DNA of 34,259 bases from Brumimicrobium sp964346075 (GTDB lineage Bacteria > Bacteroidota > Bacteroidia > Flavobacteriales_D > Crocinitomicaceae). The position numbers and the translations under genes are program-made. This document shows positions 24,281 through 32,251 of the stretch, one piece after another. A model generated the notes under the pieces. The model made no database searches. It saw only the letters and a program-made list of their open reading frames with translations, and was not told where the DNA came from. The stretch lies in NCBI GenBank assembly GCA_964346075.1, contig CAYFTH010000021.1:1-34259 (forward strand), written 5' to 3'. Numbering within the stretch: position 1 is the first letter of the stretch; each line of letters opens with the position of its first letter.

Positions 24281-25072
24281 ATGATTGACTTTTTATTATC
24301 TGGAGATGCTATAATGGCGTTGTTGACACTCACCTTTCTCGAAGTTGTTTTGGGTGTCGATAATGTTGTGTTTATTTCTATTGCAGCGAGTAAATTGCCC
24401 AAGGGTCAGCGAAAGAAAGCCACGAATATCGGATTGCTTCTCGCCATGGTTCAACGAATTATTTTGTTGTTTCTGATTTCTTACCTCGTTCGGTTGAAGA
24501 CTCCTTTTTGGGAAGTGGAACTATCCTGGATTGAATTTTCGCTGAGCTGGCAGGCACTCATTTTGGTTATTGGTGGATTGTTTCTGCTTTACAAGAGTAC
24601 TTCTGAAATTTTGGAAAAAGTAGAAACGGATCGCGAAAGTGAAGTTGAAAAAAAGGTAGGTAAGTCTATGAGCAGTGTGCTGATACAGATTGTTTTGATC
24701 GATTTGATATTTTCGATCGATTCTATACTTACGGCAATAGGGATGACGAATGGTATTTCGCCCAATCCTAACCATGCGCTCGTAATTATGATCATGGCTG
24801 TTGTGATATCAATGGTAGTAATGCTGGTTTTTGCGAACCAGATCAGGATATACATTGAAAAACATCCCAGTATGCAGTTGTTAGGGTTAGCCTTTTTAAT
24901 GTTGATCGGATTTTTACTAATTACCGAAGGGGCTCACCTATCAGGAACAAGTGTTTTTGGAAAAGAAGTAGGTACAATTCCGAAAGGCTATTTGTATTTT
25001 GCCATCGCTTTTTCACTTACGATCGAACTCCTCAATATCCGGGTTCGCAAAATTCGAAAAAAAAGCAAGTAA
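24281..25072 (+). CDS. TerC family integral membrane protein
   Basis: 263 residues with about seven membrane segments. The first contains LTFLEVVLGVDNVVFI with the acidic residues (E, D) that define the TerC family. The second half repeats the theme in IVLIDLIFSIDSILTAIGM. The acidic pairs within helices are thought to bind divalent metal. Characterised TerC/Alx/MeeY proteins export manganese and assist metallation of secreted proteins; others are tied to tellurite resistance. Cytoplasmic loop residues 105-128 are highly charged, with a C-terminal Lys/Arg tail. The gene has its own -7 element and converges on the SGNH gene nine bases away. Confidence 0.92.
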   Translation: MIDFLLSGDAIMALLTLTFLEVVLGVDNVVFISIAASKLPKGQRKKATNIGLLLAMVQRIILLFLISYLVRLKTPFWEVELSWIEFSLSWQALILVIGGLFLLYKSTSEILEKVETDRESEVEKKVGKSMSSVLIQIVLIDLIFSIDSILTAIGMTNGISPNPNHALVIMIMAVVISMVVMLVFANQIRIYIEKHPSMQLLGLAFLMLIGFLLITEGAHLSGTSVFGKEVGTIPKGYLYFAIAFSLTIELLNIRVRKIRKKSK

Positions 25073-25081
25073 AGCGAATCG

Positions 25082-26101
25082 TTATTCGATCGTGTTTGCC
25101 TTCGTGATGTAAAAGGTCTCTTTTCTTGGTCGACGGAATATGCTTTCCCGTACGATGAGTCTTACTCTTCTGAGATCGCGATTGAGAGGAAGTGCAATAC
25201 AGGACGCTTTGCTAAATGAGTCATTATTTACTTTCCAGCGTAGCCAATTGTCGCTGGAAACATTCGCAACTAGGATAATACTATCCTCAATGTATTTATA
25301 ATCAACCAAATTTAACTTTTTATTGATCCAGTATTCGCGCTTCCAATTTTGGCTGGAATTGCTAACGACGTTCGATGCCTCAGTCAAAAGATTACGGGCG
25401 TCATTTTCTGAAATAGGGTAGGGTAGGTTTTTCGTATCTTGAATGGGTTCATCAAACAAAAAAGTGTAGAATGTAGCTGCAATTAAAAAAGAGCCTGTTT
25501 TATTTTGGTGATACTGGTCAGAAGTGTATAACTCAATTTGAGGTTGCTGCTCACGAATTTCTTTCCAAACTTCCCCAACAGGAACAACGGCTGTATGAAA
25601 AGTATCAGCGAAGGCAAGGTATTGCTTTTTGAGTTGTTGTTGCATTTCTTCAAAATCAACTTGTCGGTTTAAATGAGAAAGGTATATTCCCTGATCATAA
25701 CCCCACGTCATGAATAGTGCGATTTTTGCTTTCGGATGATGGTGACGAATACTATCTATCATTTGCTTACCATAGGGCAGGGAATGTTTCAGTACGGTGC
25801 TGTCACTTAATATAAGTTCGAAGCTTTTAGCTTGTAAGAAAATATAATCCCATGAATTCGATCGTATGGTAGCGTAAGTTGATGGTTGAACGGCGTGGTA
25901 TTTCCAGTCTTTGCCATTAGTTGTAACCTCTTTCGTGTATAAGGAATGATTGTTTTGGCGCGCTATTGTTTCGAGTTTGTTGGGCATATCATAGTTCATG
26001 GTAAAGCTATTACCTATAAACAAGACTTGTTTCGTTTGCCCCGTAACTAGCGTGTGAATGCCAAGGAACAACATAATCAAAACTGTAATCATTTTCTTCA
26101 T
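25082..26101 (-). CDS. Secreted SGNH/GDSL-type hydrolase, DUF4886-like
   Basis: 339 residues. A signal peptide (about 1-21, ending LVTGQ) leads to the SGNH block FIGNSFTMNYDMP (nucleophile S32 in GNS). Later blocks are DYIFLQAKSFE, FMTWGYD and the catalytic pair D195-x-x-H198 in YTSDQYHQN. These order and spacing features match the SGNH hydrolase fold, closest to the DUF4886 subgroup. Such enzymes deacetylate or de-esterify polysaccharides or lipids, but the substrate cannot be read from sequence. About 110 residues beyond the catalytic domain form a beta-rich C-terminal part (IEDSIILVANVSSDNWLRW). It is not a T9SS sorting domain. Confidence 0.82.
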   Translation of the reverse strand: MKKMITVLIMLFLGIHTLVTGQTKQVLFIGNSFTMNYDMPNKLETIARQNNHSLYTKEVTTNGKDWKYHAVQPSTYATIRSNSWDYIFLQAKSFELILSDSTVLKHSLPYGKQMIDSIRHHHPKAKIALFMTWGYDQGIYLSHLNRQVDFEEMQQQLKKQYLAFADTFHTAVVPVGEVWKEIREQQPQIELYTSDQYHQNKTGSFLIAATFYTFLFDEPIQDTKNLPYPISENDARNLLTEASNVVSNSSQNWKREYWINKKLNLVDYKYIEDSIILVANVSSDNWLRWKVNNDSFSKASCIALPLNRDLRRVRLIVRESIFRRPRKETFYITKANTIE

Positions 26102-26128
26102 ACGGTCTATTTGACGCTATTATCGGGC

Positions 26129-26136
26129 CAAACTTA
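26129..26136 (-). promoter_or_regulatory. -7 element (TAAGTTTG) for the SGNH hydrolase gene
   Basis: Exact TANNTTTG on the minus strand, 28 bases before the ATG, in the 53-base spacer after the Rieske-like lipoprotein gene. No clear -33. Confidence 0.45.
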
Positions 26137-26154
26137 CATTTCTTTCTGATAAAA

Positions 26155-26589
26155 TTATGGATTGTATATTCTCAACGTTTGCCCTCCGTTGTAGGCAGTG
26201 AGGTATTTGCGTAATCCCCATTTGGTGTCCCCATCAATTATTGATCCATCGTAGAGTGAAAACTGAGCGTTAGAACAAGGATCATTTAGGATTAAAAAGT
26301 TGTCTTCATCCACTTGCAAACCCGTAGCACAGTCAAACCCGTCGGGAGCTGGAGAATGGCGGTCAAAGGCAACGAATTCATTGACTGAACGCCTGTAGAC
26401 GATTACTCCTTTTGAACCTGCTCCCACGACGTAAGCCCATCCTCCAACACCTTGAAGATCATTATATTTGGGTAGTGTTAAGTTGATGTTAGCGTCGAAT
26501 TGAAAATAAGGTACGGGGTGTTGGTTGTTTTTCGCACAGCTCCAAATTAAACAAAGCATGGAAATATATATAAAATTTTTTAAGTTCAT
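26155..26589 (-). CDS. Rieske-like lipoprotein lacking the cluster ligands
   Basis: 144 residues. Lipobox LIWSCAKNN (Cys18). The mature part follows a Bacteroidota lipoprotein family with a Rieske-type fold: NINLTLPKYNDLQ, GGWAYVVGAGSKGVIVYRR, FVAFDRHSP, DPCSNAQFSLYDGSIIDG and LRKYLTAYNGGQTLRIYN. In true Rieske proteins CxH and CxxH pairs bind a 2Fe-2S cluster; here the matching positions read DRHSP and DPCSNAQ, so no complete set is present and cluster binding is unlikely. Two cysteines (FDCAT and DPCSN) could form a disulphide. It is divergent from the basic lipoprotein gene with 25 bases between starts. Role unknown. Confidence 0.75.
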   Translation of the reverse strand: MNLKNFIYISMLCLIWSCAKNNQHPVPYFQFDANINLTLPKYNDLQGVGGWAYVVGAGSKGVIVYRRSVNEFVAFDRHSPAPDGFDCATGLQVDEDNFLILNDPCSNAQFSLYDGSIIDGDTKWGLRKYLTAYNGGQTLRIYNP

Positions 26590-26614
26590 AGTTTCGTTCT
26601 ACGTTAGCGAAGTT

Positions 26615-26902
26615 ATGATAAAGAAAACGAATTTCATAATGTTTTTATTGTGTCTGTCAGTACTGAGTACAGCACCGGGTTGTGCCTCTTCCTCGCCTGG
26701 TTATCAGCCAACGGTAGAGCAAGCAGAGCAAGCTCGTGCTAAAAAGAAAAAAATAGAACGAAGAAAAGCGAAGCGTGCGCAGCGCAAGGCAGAGCGAAGA
26801 TTCTGGAAAATGCAATCAAAGCAAGTCAAAAAGCGTATCAGAAAAACACGAAGAAAAAGGAGACGAGAAGCACGTAAACGCAATCGCAGAAGCTGGTTCT
26901 AG
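26615..26902 (+). CDS. Very basic small lipoprotein
   Basis: 95 residues from the ATG at 26615. The open frame extends 30 codons further upstream to 26525, but that part is antisense to the Rieske-like gene and lies before the signal peptide, so the later start is preferred. A hydrophobic segment ends in a lipobox-like TAPGCASSS (Cys23). The predicted mature part is 73 residues of which 32 are Lys or Arg (44 percent), mostly in a predicted continuous helix (KKKKIERRKAKRAQRKAERR). Such a chain could bind acidic polymers such as lipopolysaccharide, teichoic-like material or nucleic acid, but this is speculation. No family recognised. Confidence 0.65.
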   Translation: MIKKTNFIMFLLCLSVLSTAPGCASSSPGYQPTVEQAEQARAKKKKIERRKAKRAQRKAERRFWKMQSKQVKKRIRKTRRKRRREARKRNRRSWF

Positions 26903-26918
26903 CATGGTTATTCTAATA

Positions 26919-27917
26919 TTATATTTTGATCTTATCAAATTCGCGCTCACTTAGAAATTGCCATCGATCATGAGAGTGATGTAATTCAGCCAGGTATTCT
27001 TGCTCCTTTTGACCGATAGTAGGTATTAACAATGCCCTGTTATTGGTGGCGTTGAGATCCATTAGAGTAGAGTACCCCGAACGACTAACAACATAGTCAG
27101 AGCTGAGCATTAATTGCAGAAAAGAAGCGTGGTCCAGGTCTGAATAGACGGTGACCCCTTTGGGTTTGGAAGTGTTTTTAACTAACGCATGAGGTGCGAT
27201 GATTCCACAACTTTTCTCACTCGAGCAGAACTTTTGGACAATGCGGTCATAAAATATTTTGTTGTAGGGAGCCGGGCCGGATACGATGGCTAAATAATCA
27301 TGTTTTTTATAGTGTGGTATATAACGGTCGATAGCGTCAAAATCAAAGCGAGACAATGTTCCGATGAAACGGGCTTTTTTTTGTTTGCTGGAAGATAAGC
27401 GACCAGCATAAGTGCTCTTGGCATCATCCGGGATCCAGATTTCATCAAATCTATTGAGTAAGGATTGGTTCAACCATTGCGGAATTACATTCCATGAGGA
27501 TAAAGGCAATTTCAACTGATGACTGATAATCACATTTTTGGTGTCTGGTGTCCAAAATCCAAATCGCTGATCGGAGATTAAAAGATCCGCATTGAATTTA
27601 CAGACCAATTCTTGAGCGCGTACGTTCTCCTGGCGAAGTGCTCGTTTTAGCTTGCGATAATGGAGCAGAAGGTCTGTTGTCCAATGGCCTTTACCTGTAA
27701 ATTTAAAAGGGTATCCTTTCACGGGAACATACCACATTTGAGGGAAATATTGTCGATAGAAGTGCTCCTGTTCTTCATCACAGCAAATGATCACTTCATT
27801 TTGCCGAGCAAGATATTCAATAACGGGTATGGTGCGCGTGACATGTCCTAACCCCCAATTTAAAGGACTGATCAGGATGCGTTGTTCTCGGATGCTTTTT
27901 AATTGGTTATGGTGCAC
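26919..27917 (-). CDS. MurG-like (GT-B) glycosyltransferase family protein
   Basis: 332 residues. The N-terminal block ILISPLNWGLGHVTRTIPVI carries the glycine/histidine loop of GT-B enzymes, as in MurG. The C-terminal half has SGPAPY and the donor-binding-like region YVVSRSGYSTLMDLNATNNR, followed by LLIPTIGQKEQEYLA, which matches the GT28 C-terminal pattern (S-R-x-G-x-x-T-x-x-E and PxxxxxEQ). It is probably a nucleotide-sugar glycosyltransferase acting on a lipid or envelope glycan at the cytoplasmic membrane. The only plausible start is the GTG at 27917; no upstream ATG is in frame. Acceptor and donor are unknown. Divergent from trmB. Confidence 0.82.
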   Translation of the reverse strand: MHHNQLKSIREQRILISPLNWGLGHVTRTIPVIEYLARQNEVIICCDEEQEHFYRQYFPQMWYVPVKGYPFKFTGKGHWTTDLLLHYRKLKRALRQENVRAQELVCKFNADLLISDQRFGFWTPDTKNVIISHQLKLPLSSWNVIPQWLNQSLLNRFDEIWIPDDAKSTYAGRLSSSKQKKARFIGTLSRFDFDAIDRYIPHYKKHDYLAIVSGPAPYNKIFYDRIVQKFCSSEKSCGIIAPHALVKNTSKPKGVTVYSDLDHASFLQLMLSSDYVVSRSGYSTLMDLNATNNRALLIPTIGQKEQEYLAELHHSHDRWQFLSEREFDKIKI

Positions 27918-27934
27918 TTCAAAAAGAAGATTTC

Positions 27935-27942
27935 TATTTTTG
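27935..27942 (+). promoter_or_regulatory. -7 element (TATTTTTG) for trmB
   Basis: Exact TANNTTTG, 18 bases before the trmB ATG, in the 43-base divergent spacer with the glycosyltransferase. Confidence 0.5.
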
Positions 27943-27960
27943 CAAACAAGTTAGTAAAAA

Positions 27961-28644
27961 ATGAGTAAGAATAAGCTGTTTCGATTCGCAGAAATGAAGA
28001 AAATGGATCACGTCCTGGAGCCGACCATGGATGCCATTAAAGACGGAAGTGTGGATTACCCTGGAAAATGGAATCAGGATTATTTTAAAAATGATCATCC
28101 GATTGTACTGGAACTGGGGTGCGGGAAAGGAGAGTATACGGTAGGGTTATCGAAAAAACATCCAGAAAAAAATTTTGTAGGGGTAGACATTAAAGGCGCT
28201 CGTATGTATGTTGGTGCGGTACAATGCCAGGAAGAAAATATTCAAAATGCGATTTTCCTGAGAACTAAAGTAGACTTTATAGATCGCTTGTTCAGCGAAA
28301 GTGAAGTGGACGAAATCTGGTTGACCTTTTCTGACCCACAACCAAATAAACCAAATAAGAGGTTAACCTCTCGTGTCTTTATTGACCGTTACCGCAAGAT
28401 TCTGCGACCGGGTGGAAAGATTCATTTAAAAACAGATAGTGATTTGCTTTACGAATCCACGTTGGAGGAGATCGAAAAACACGATTACAATTGCATTTTT
28501 AAAAGTGATGATATCTATCGCGATCTGGATCAGTTTTCCGATGCGTTAAAGGATACATTGCAAATAAAAACACATTACGAAGCGCTCTTTTCCAACGAAG
28601 GTCATATTATTAAATACTGTCAATTTACCATCGATGAAGGTTAG
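27961..28644 (+). CDS. trmB: tRNA (guanine-N7-)-methyltransferase TrmB
   Basis: 227 residues. It transfers a methyl group from SAM to N7 of G46 in tRNA variable loops. The SAM-binding loop VLELGCGKGEYTVGL (about 49-63) and VGVDIKGARM (about 74-83) are followed by the TrmB signature LTFSDPQPNKPNKRLTSRVF (about 121-140), where most relatives read F-P-D-P-W-x-K-x-x-H; the W-to-Q change with retained N-K-x-R-L is common in Bacteroidota. Length normal. The 3' end overlaps the start of the alkyltransferase-like gene by 11 bases, suggesting translational coupling. Confidence 0.95.
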   Translation: MSKNKLFRFAEMKKMDHVLEPTMDAIKDGSVDYPGKWNQDYFKNDHPIVLELGCGKGEYTVGLSKKHPEKNFVGVDIKGARMYVGAVQCQEENIQNAIFLRTKVDFIDRLFSESEVDEIWLTFSDPQPNKPNKRLTSRVFIDRYRKILRPGGKIHLKTDSDLLYESTLEEIEKHDYNCIFKSDDIYRDLDQFSDALKDTLQIKTHYEALFSNEGHIIKYCQFTIDEG

Positions 28645-28987
28645 TGAGGCGACAGCGGATTTTTTTGAACGCGTATATCAAATTGTGCGAGTGATTCCAG
28701 AAGGTCGCGTGACGAGCTATGGGAGTATTGCCAAAGCGTTGGGCGCATCGAAATCGAGCAGAATGGTAGGGTGGGCTATGAATGCATCTCATACCAAGTC
28801 AGATGTGCCAGCTCATCGAGTAGTAAATCGCAAAGGGGTACTCACAGGTAAAATGCATTTTCAAACTCCGACCACAATGGCTGCACTTTTAAGAGAAGAA
28901 GGCGTTGAAGTAAGGAATGATCAGGTGATTCATTTTGAAGCATATTTTTGGGATGTTACAGATGAATTATTAAAAGATATGGAGTGA
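28634..28987 (+). CDS. Alkyltransferase-like protein (ATL) with PAHR replacing the PCHR motif
   Basis: 117 residues, matching only the DNA-binding/active-site domain of O6-alkylguanine-DNA alkyltransferase: VYQIVRVIPEGRVTSYGSIA (helix-turn-helix and arginine finger region), SSRMVGWAMNAS, then VPAHRVVN. In repair-active MGMT the last motif is PCHRV, with the cysteine that takes up the alkyl group; here Ala replaces it, as in the alanine-type ATLs such as that of Thermus. ATLs flip out and tag O6-alkylguanine for nucleotide excision repair rather than repairing it directly. The start ATG lies inside the end of trmB (11-base overlap). Confidence 0.93.
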   Translation: MKVSEATADFFERVYQIVRVIPEGRVTSYGSIAKALGASKSSRMVGWAMNASHTKSDVPAHRVVNRKGVLTGKMHFQTPTTMAALLREEGVEVRNDQVIHFEAYFWDVTDELLKDME

Positions 28988-29027
28988 ACTCGACAAAAAA
29001 ATATGATGGGCTGCACAAAAATACCGC

Positions 29028-29035
29028 TACATTTG
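29028..29035 (+). promoter_or_regulatory. -7 element (TACATTTG) for the SDR gene
   Basis: Exact TANNTTTG four bases before the SDR ATG; the transcript would be nearly leaderless unless a later start is used. This may also be fortuitous. Confidence 0.35.
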
Positions 29036-29039
29036 TGAC

Positions 29040-30050
29040 ATGGTTTTTGTCACAGGAGGTACAGGGTTGATCGGTAGTCATCTGCTTGTTGAGTTGGTAC
29101 AGCGGCACGATGCTGTTACGGCCATTTATAATGACCCAGAAAAAATTCAAACGGTTAAAAAAGTATTTGAATTCTACCTGAAAGCGGAATCTGCTGCATT
29201 ATTCGGTAAAATTCGATGGGTACAGTGCAATATTTTGGATGTTGGTGATCTTGAAGAAGTGATGGCAGGGCATCAGCAGATTTATCATTGTGCGGCTATT
29301 GTCTCATTCAAGCGAAGAGATTTTAGTAAAATGATTGCTGTAAACCGCTATGGTACTGCCAATATCGTGAATGTAGCTTTGAGCTTAAATATAAAACGCT
29401 TATGTTACGTGAGCTCTACAGCTGCCGTTGGAAATAAAGATGTTCCAGAAGATGAACTTGTTGACGAATCAAACAAATGGATACTCACGGATCAAACACG
29501 TGGTTATTCGATCTCTAAATATAGCGCTGAAAAAGAAGTATGGCGAGGAATAGAGGAAGGGCTCGATGCAGTTATCGTCAATCCATCCATTGCATTTGGA
29601 GCTGGAAACTGGGAGGAGAGTTCAATGGTGATTTTTGATACGATTCGAAAGGGCTTGAAATTTTATTCACCAGGAGCTAATGCTTTTGTCGATGCGCGCG
29701 ATGTAGCCAAAATTATGGTAACGCTTATGGATCGCGATATCGTCAATGAGCGTTTTCTATGTATTGGCGAAAATCGTCCTTTCTTCGAAGTATTTGCAAC
29801 CATTGCGCGACAGCTCAATCAACCGCCACCAAAGTATAAAGCAAGTCCATTACTCATGGGGATCGCCTGGAGACTGGCGGTCTTTTGGGCAGTTATCACA
29901 TTTTCAAGTCCTGTTATCACGCGTTCTTCGGCGGAAAGTGCATTTAAAAAAATTAAATACAGTAATAAAAAAATTACAGATCGGCTGGATTATGATTTTT
30001 ATACGCTGGAAGAAATGGTGGAGAATGCGATTGCTGGACGGATTCAATAA
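29040..30050 (+). CDS. NAD(P)-dependent epimerase/dehydratase family protein (extended SDR)
   Basis: 336 residues. Rossmann nucleotide-binding motif VTGGTGLIGSHL at the N-terminus, acidic residue in NCAAIVS-like HCAAIVSFKRRD, catalytic serine region CYVSSTAAVG and active-site YSISKYSAEKEVW with the Y-x-x-x-K pair (about residues 160-164). This is the extended short-chain dehydrogenase layout used by sugar epimerases, dihydroflavonol-like reductases and 3-beta-hydroxysteroid dehydrogenases; the DFR/HSD-like branch is closest by pattern. A hydrophobic segment near 275-295 (LLMGIAWRLAVFWAVITFS) suggests membrane contact. Substrate cannot be named. Possibly transcribed separately from the ATL gene 53 bases upstream. 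Confidence 0.85.
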   Translation: MVFVTGGTGLIGSHLLVELVQRHDAVTAIYNDPEKIQTVKKVFEFYLKAESAALFGKIRWVQCNILDVGDLEEVMAGHQQIYHCAAIVSFKRRDFSKMIAVNRYGTANIVNVALSLNIKRLCYVSSTAAVGNKDVPEDELVDESNKWILTDQTRGYSISKYSAEKEVWRGIEEGLDAVIVNPSIAFGAGNWEESSMVIFDTIRKGLKFYSPGANAFVDARDVAKIMVTLMDRDIVNERFLCIGENRPFFEVFATIARQLNQPPPKYKASPLLMGIAWRLAVFWAVITFSSPVITRSSAESAFKKIKYSNKKITDRLDYDFYTLEEMVENAIAGRIQ

Positions 30051-30117
30051 TGGATTCTATTTAGCTACTAAAAAGTATATTTCCGTTTTTTACGCACGTT
30101 TAGTTCCGCGGTTTTTC

Positions 30118-30125
30118 TAATTTTG
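30118..30125 (+). promoter_or_regulatory. -7 element (TAATTTTG) for the yicC-gmk-nadD operon
   Basis: Exact TANNTTTG, 15 bases before the ATG at 30141. Its last three bases are the TTG that would serve as an alternative start codon, which argues that the ATG is the real start. Confidence 0.5.
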
Positions 30126-30140
30126 CCCAAAGCTCAGAGC

Positions 30141-31007
30141 ATGTTAAAATCGATGACAGGTTATGGTAAGGCAACGGGAACTTATCAGGATAAAAAGATT
30201 GCAGTAGAATTGCGGTCGTTGAACAGTAAAGGAGGGGATGTTTACTTGAAATGTCCTTCAATTTATAAATCCAAAGAAATTCCAATTCGAAAAGTACTCA
30301 AGGATCGTTTAGATCGGGGGAAAATTGAGTGTGTTATCACAATTGAAAGTACTGAAGGACAAGCAAATGTTGCTATCAATCGTTCACTGGTTGTAAAATA
30401 TTACAATGAGCTCGAAGCGATTTCGGATGAAGTTGGAGCGGAAAAAGAAACCCTGCTCCCTGCAATTATGCGATTTCCGGAAGTACTTATTTCAAAAGAG
30501 GAGGAGCTTGAAGATGGCGAATGGATGGTACTGGAAAAAGTCGTATTGAGCGCTATCGAAAAAATTGATCGATTCAGGCTAGAAGAAGGAGAAACATTAG
30601 AGGCTGATTTTACGCATTCAATCAATGCCATACGTGAAATGCTAGAGGAAGTCCCCCAGTATGAACAGAAACGGATAGATACGGTGCGAGACCGCATGGA
30701 CAGATCAATTGAAGAGTTACAGGTGAAACATGATGACAGCCGTTTGGAGCAAGAGTTAATCTACTACATCGAAAAACTCGATATTACAGAAGAAAAATCC
30801 CGCCTCGCCCATCACCTGGATTATTTTCAGGAAACAATGGTTAAAGAGTCTCCAAATGGGAAAAAACTGGGCTTTATTGGTCAGGAAATCGGAAGAGAAA
30901 TTAATACGTTGGGGAGTAAGTCCTACCACGCGGACATGCAACGGTTGGTAGTTCAGATGAAAGATCATTTGGAAAAAATAAAAGAACAGGTACTGAATAC
31001 ACTTTGA
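30141..31007 (+). CDS. yicC: YicC/YloC family endoribonuclease
   Basis: 288 residues from the ATG at 30141. The opening MLKSMTGYGKATG is the family signature, with ELRSLNSKGGDVYLKCP close behind. The C-terminal half carries DITEEKSRLAHHLDYFQETM and the final block GKKLGFIGQEIGREINTLGS with a probable catalytic acidic and histidine cluster near EEKSRLAHH. E. coli YicC is an endoribonuclease, and the family has long been called stress-induced. The next gene, gmk, begins three bases after the stop, and yicC-gmk is a widely conserved pair. Length normal. Confidence 0.93.
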   Translation: MLKSMTGYGKATGTYQDKKIAVELRSLNSKGGDVYLKCPSIYKSKEIPIRKVLKDRLDRGKIECVITIESTEGQANVAINRSLVVKYYNELEAISDEVGAEKETLLPAIMRFPEVLISKEEELEDGEWMVLEKVVLSAIEKIDRFRLEEGETLEADFTHSINAIREMLEEVPQYEQKRIDTVRDRMDRSIEELQVKHDDSRLEQELIYYIEKLDITEEKSRLAHHLDYFQETMVKESPNGKKLGFIGQEIGREINTLGSKSYHADMQRLVVQMKDHLEKIKEQVLNTL

Positions 31008-31010
31008 TCA

Positions 31011-31595
31011 ATGAAGGAGAAAAGCGAACACATCGGCAAATGTATTATCTTCTCGGCGCCTTCGGGTGCTGGAAAGACCACAATTGTTCATCACCTGCTC
31101 GATCGAAATAATCGATTGGCTTTTTCGATTTCAGCTTGTTCTCGCCCCCCACGTCCCAATGAAACGCATGGGGAGGATTATTACTTTTTGTCAGTGCAAG
31201 CGTTTAAAGATCGCATTGCTCAGAATGATTTTATCGAATGGGAGGAAGTTTATGAGGATCATTTTTACGGAACATTGAAGGCTGAGGTAGAGCGGCTATG
31301 GAGTTTAGGGAAAGTGGTGGTTTTTGATGTCGACGTTTTTGGAGGTATTAATCTTAAGAAATATTTTGGAGATGCTGCACTGAGCTTTTTTATTCAGCCT
31401 CCATCGATTGAAGTGCTGGAACAACGACTGCGTAGTCGTCAAACAGAGTCTGAGCAAAAAATCCAAACACGGCTCACCAAAGCTTCCCAGGAACTCACCA
31501 AAGCTGAACAATTTGATCGCACAGTCGTTAATGATAACCTAAAGCTTACCGTGGAGGAAGTAGACAAAAACATTAAAGCATTCATAGAGCTATGA
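31011..31595 (+). CDS. gmk: Guanylate kinase
   Basis: 194 residues. Converts GMP plus ATP to GDP plus ADP in purine salvage and synthesis. P-loop IIFSAPSGAGKTTIVHHLL (about 13-31), GMP-binding SISACSRPPRPNETHGEDYYF with the S-R-x-x-R pair, and the lid region RLRSRQTESEQKIQTRL are all as expected. Start three bases after yicC; its stop (31593-31595) overlaps the nadD ATG as ATGA, so translation is probably coupled. Confidence 0.96.
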   Translation: MKEKSEHIGKCIIFSAPSGAGKTTIVHHLLDRNNRLAFSISACSRPPRPNETHGEDYYFLSVQAFKDRIAQNDFIEWEEVYEDHFYGTLKAEVERLWSLGKVVVFDVDVFGGINLKKYFGDAALSFFIQPPSIEVLEQRLRSRQTESEQKIQTRLTKASQELTKAEQFDRTVVNDNLKLTVEEVDKNIKAFIEL

Positions 31596-32206
31596 AAGTA
31601 GGTTTATATTTCGGAACTTTTAATCCCATCCATATTGGTCATTTGATTATTTCAAATTATATGGCCGATTATACGGATTTAGATCAAGTTTGGCTTATCG
31701 TTTCCCCTCAAAATCCATTAAAAAAGAAATCTTCATTACTCGAGGATTATCATCGCCTGGCCATAGTGAAAGTAGCGATAGATGATAATCTCAAGCTGCG
31801 AGCGAGCGATATTGAATTTAAAATGCCACGCCCTTCTTATACTTCTGATACACTGGCCTACATCAAAGAAAAGTATCCTGAACATGATTTTAATTTGATC
31901 ATGGGAGAAGACAATCTTCGTACTTTTCATAAATGGAAGAATTACGAACACATTCTTGAAAACCACAAACTTTACGTTTACCCGCGCGTTTTAACCATTC
32001 AGGAAGAAGTGGAGGTAGAAGAGATTGGATACTTACCAGAAAATAAATTGCGCGATCATCAAAATGTGGAACTGTGTGAAGAAGCCCCTATCATGAAAGT
32101 GAGTTCGAGTTTTATTCGTCAAGCCATCAAAGAAGGAAACGACGTTCGTTATCTGCTTACAGCACCAGTTCATGAGTATATTTCAGAAATGAATTTTTAC
32201 AGATAA
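31592..32206 (+). CDS. nadD: Nicotinate-nucleotide adenylyltransferase
   Basis: 204 residues. Transfers AMP from ATP to nicotinate mononucleotide in NAD synthesis. The nucleotidyltransferase motif GTFNPIHIGHL (about 7-17, H-x-G-H) and the C-terminal VSSSFIRQAI (an ISSTxIR variant) bracket the domain, with VSPQNPLKKK between. Four-base ATGA overlap with gmk. Being the real NadD, it argues against that label for the uncharacterised gene at 17558-18979. Confidence 0.96.
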   Translation: MKVGLYFGTFNPIHIGHLIISNYMADYTDLDQVWLIVSPQNPLKKKSSLLEDYHRLAIVKVAIDDNLKLRASDIEFKMPRPSYTSDTLAYIKEKYPEHDFNLIMGEDNLRTFHKWKNYEHILENHKLYVYPRVLTIQEEVEVEEIGYLPENKLRDHQNVELCEEAPIMKVSSSFIRQAIKEGNDVRYLLTAPVHEYISEMNFYR

Positions 32207-32251
32207 ATCGCTTTTTTTAAACTTTGACCGTACCATTGGTGTTATACGTTT

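Noticed and set aside
25075..25088. CGAAT-CGTT-ATTCG hairpin between terC and the SGNH gene
   Set aside because: Five-base stem without a T-run, partly inside the SGNH coding end; may be chance.
30123..30140. TTG start for yicC
   Set aside because: The TTG is the end of a perfect TANNTTTG element, and the family signature begins at the ATG at 30141.
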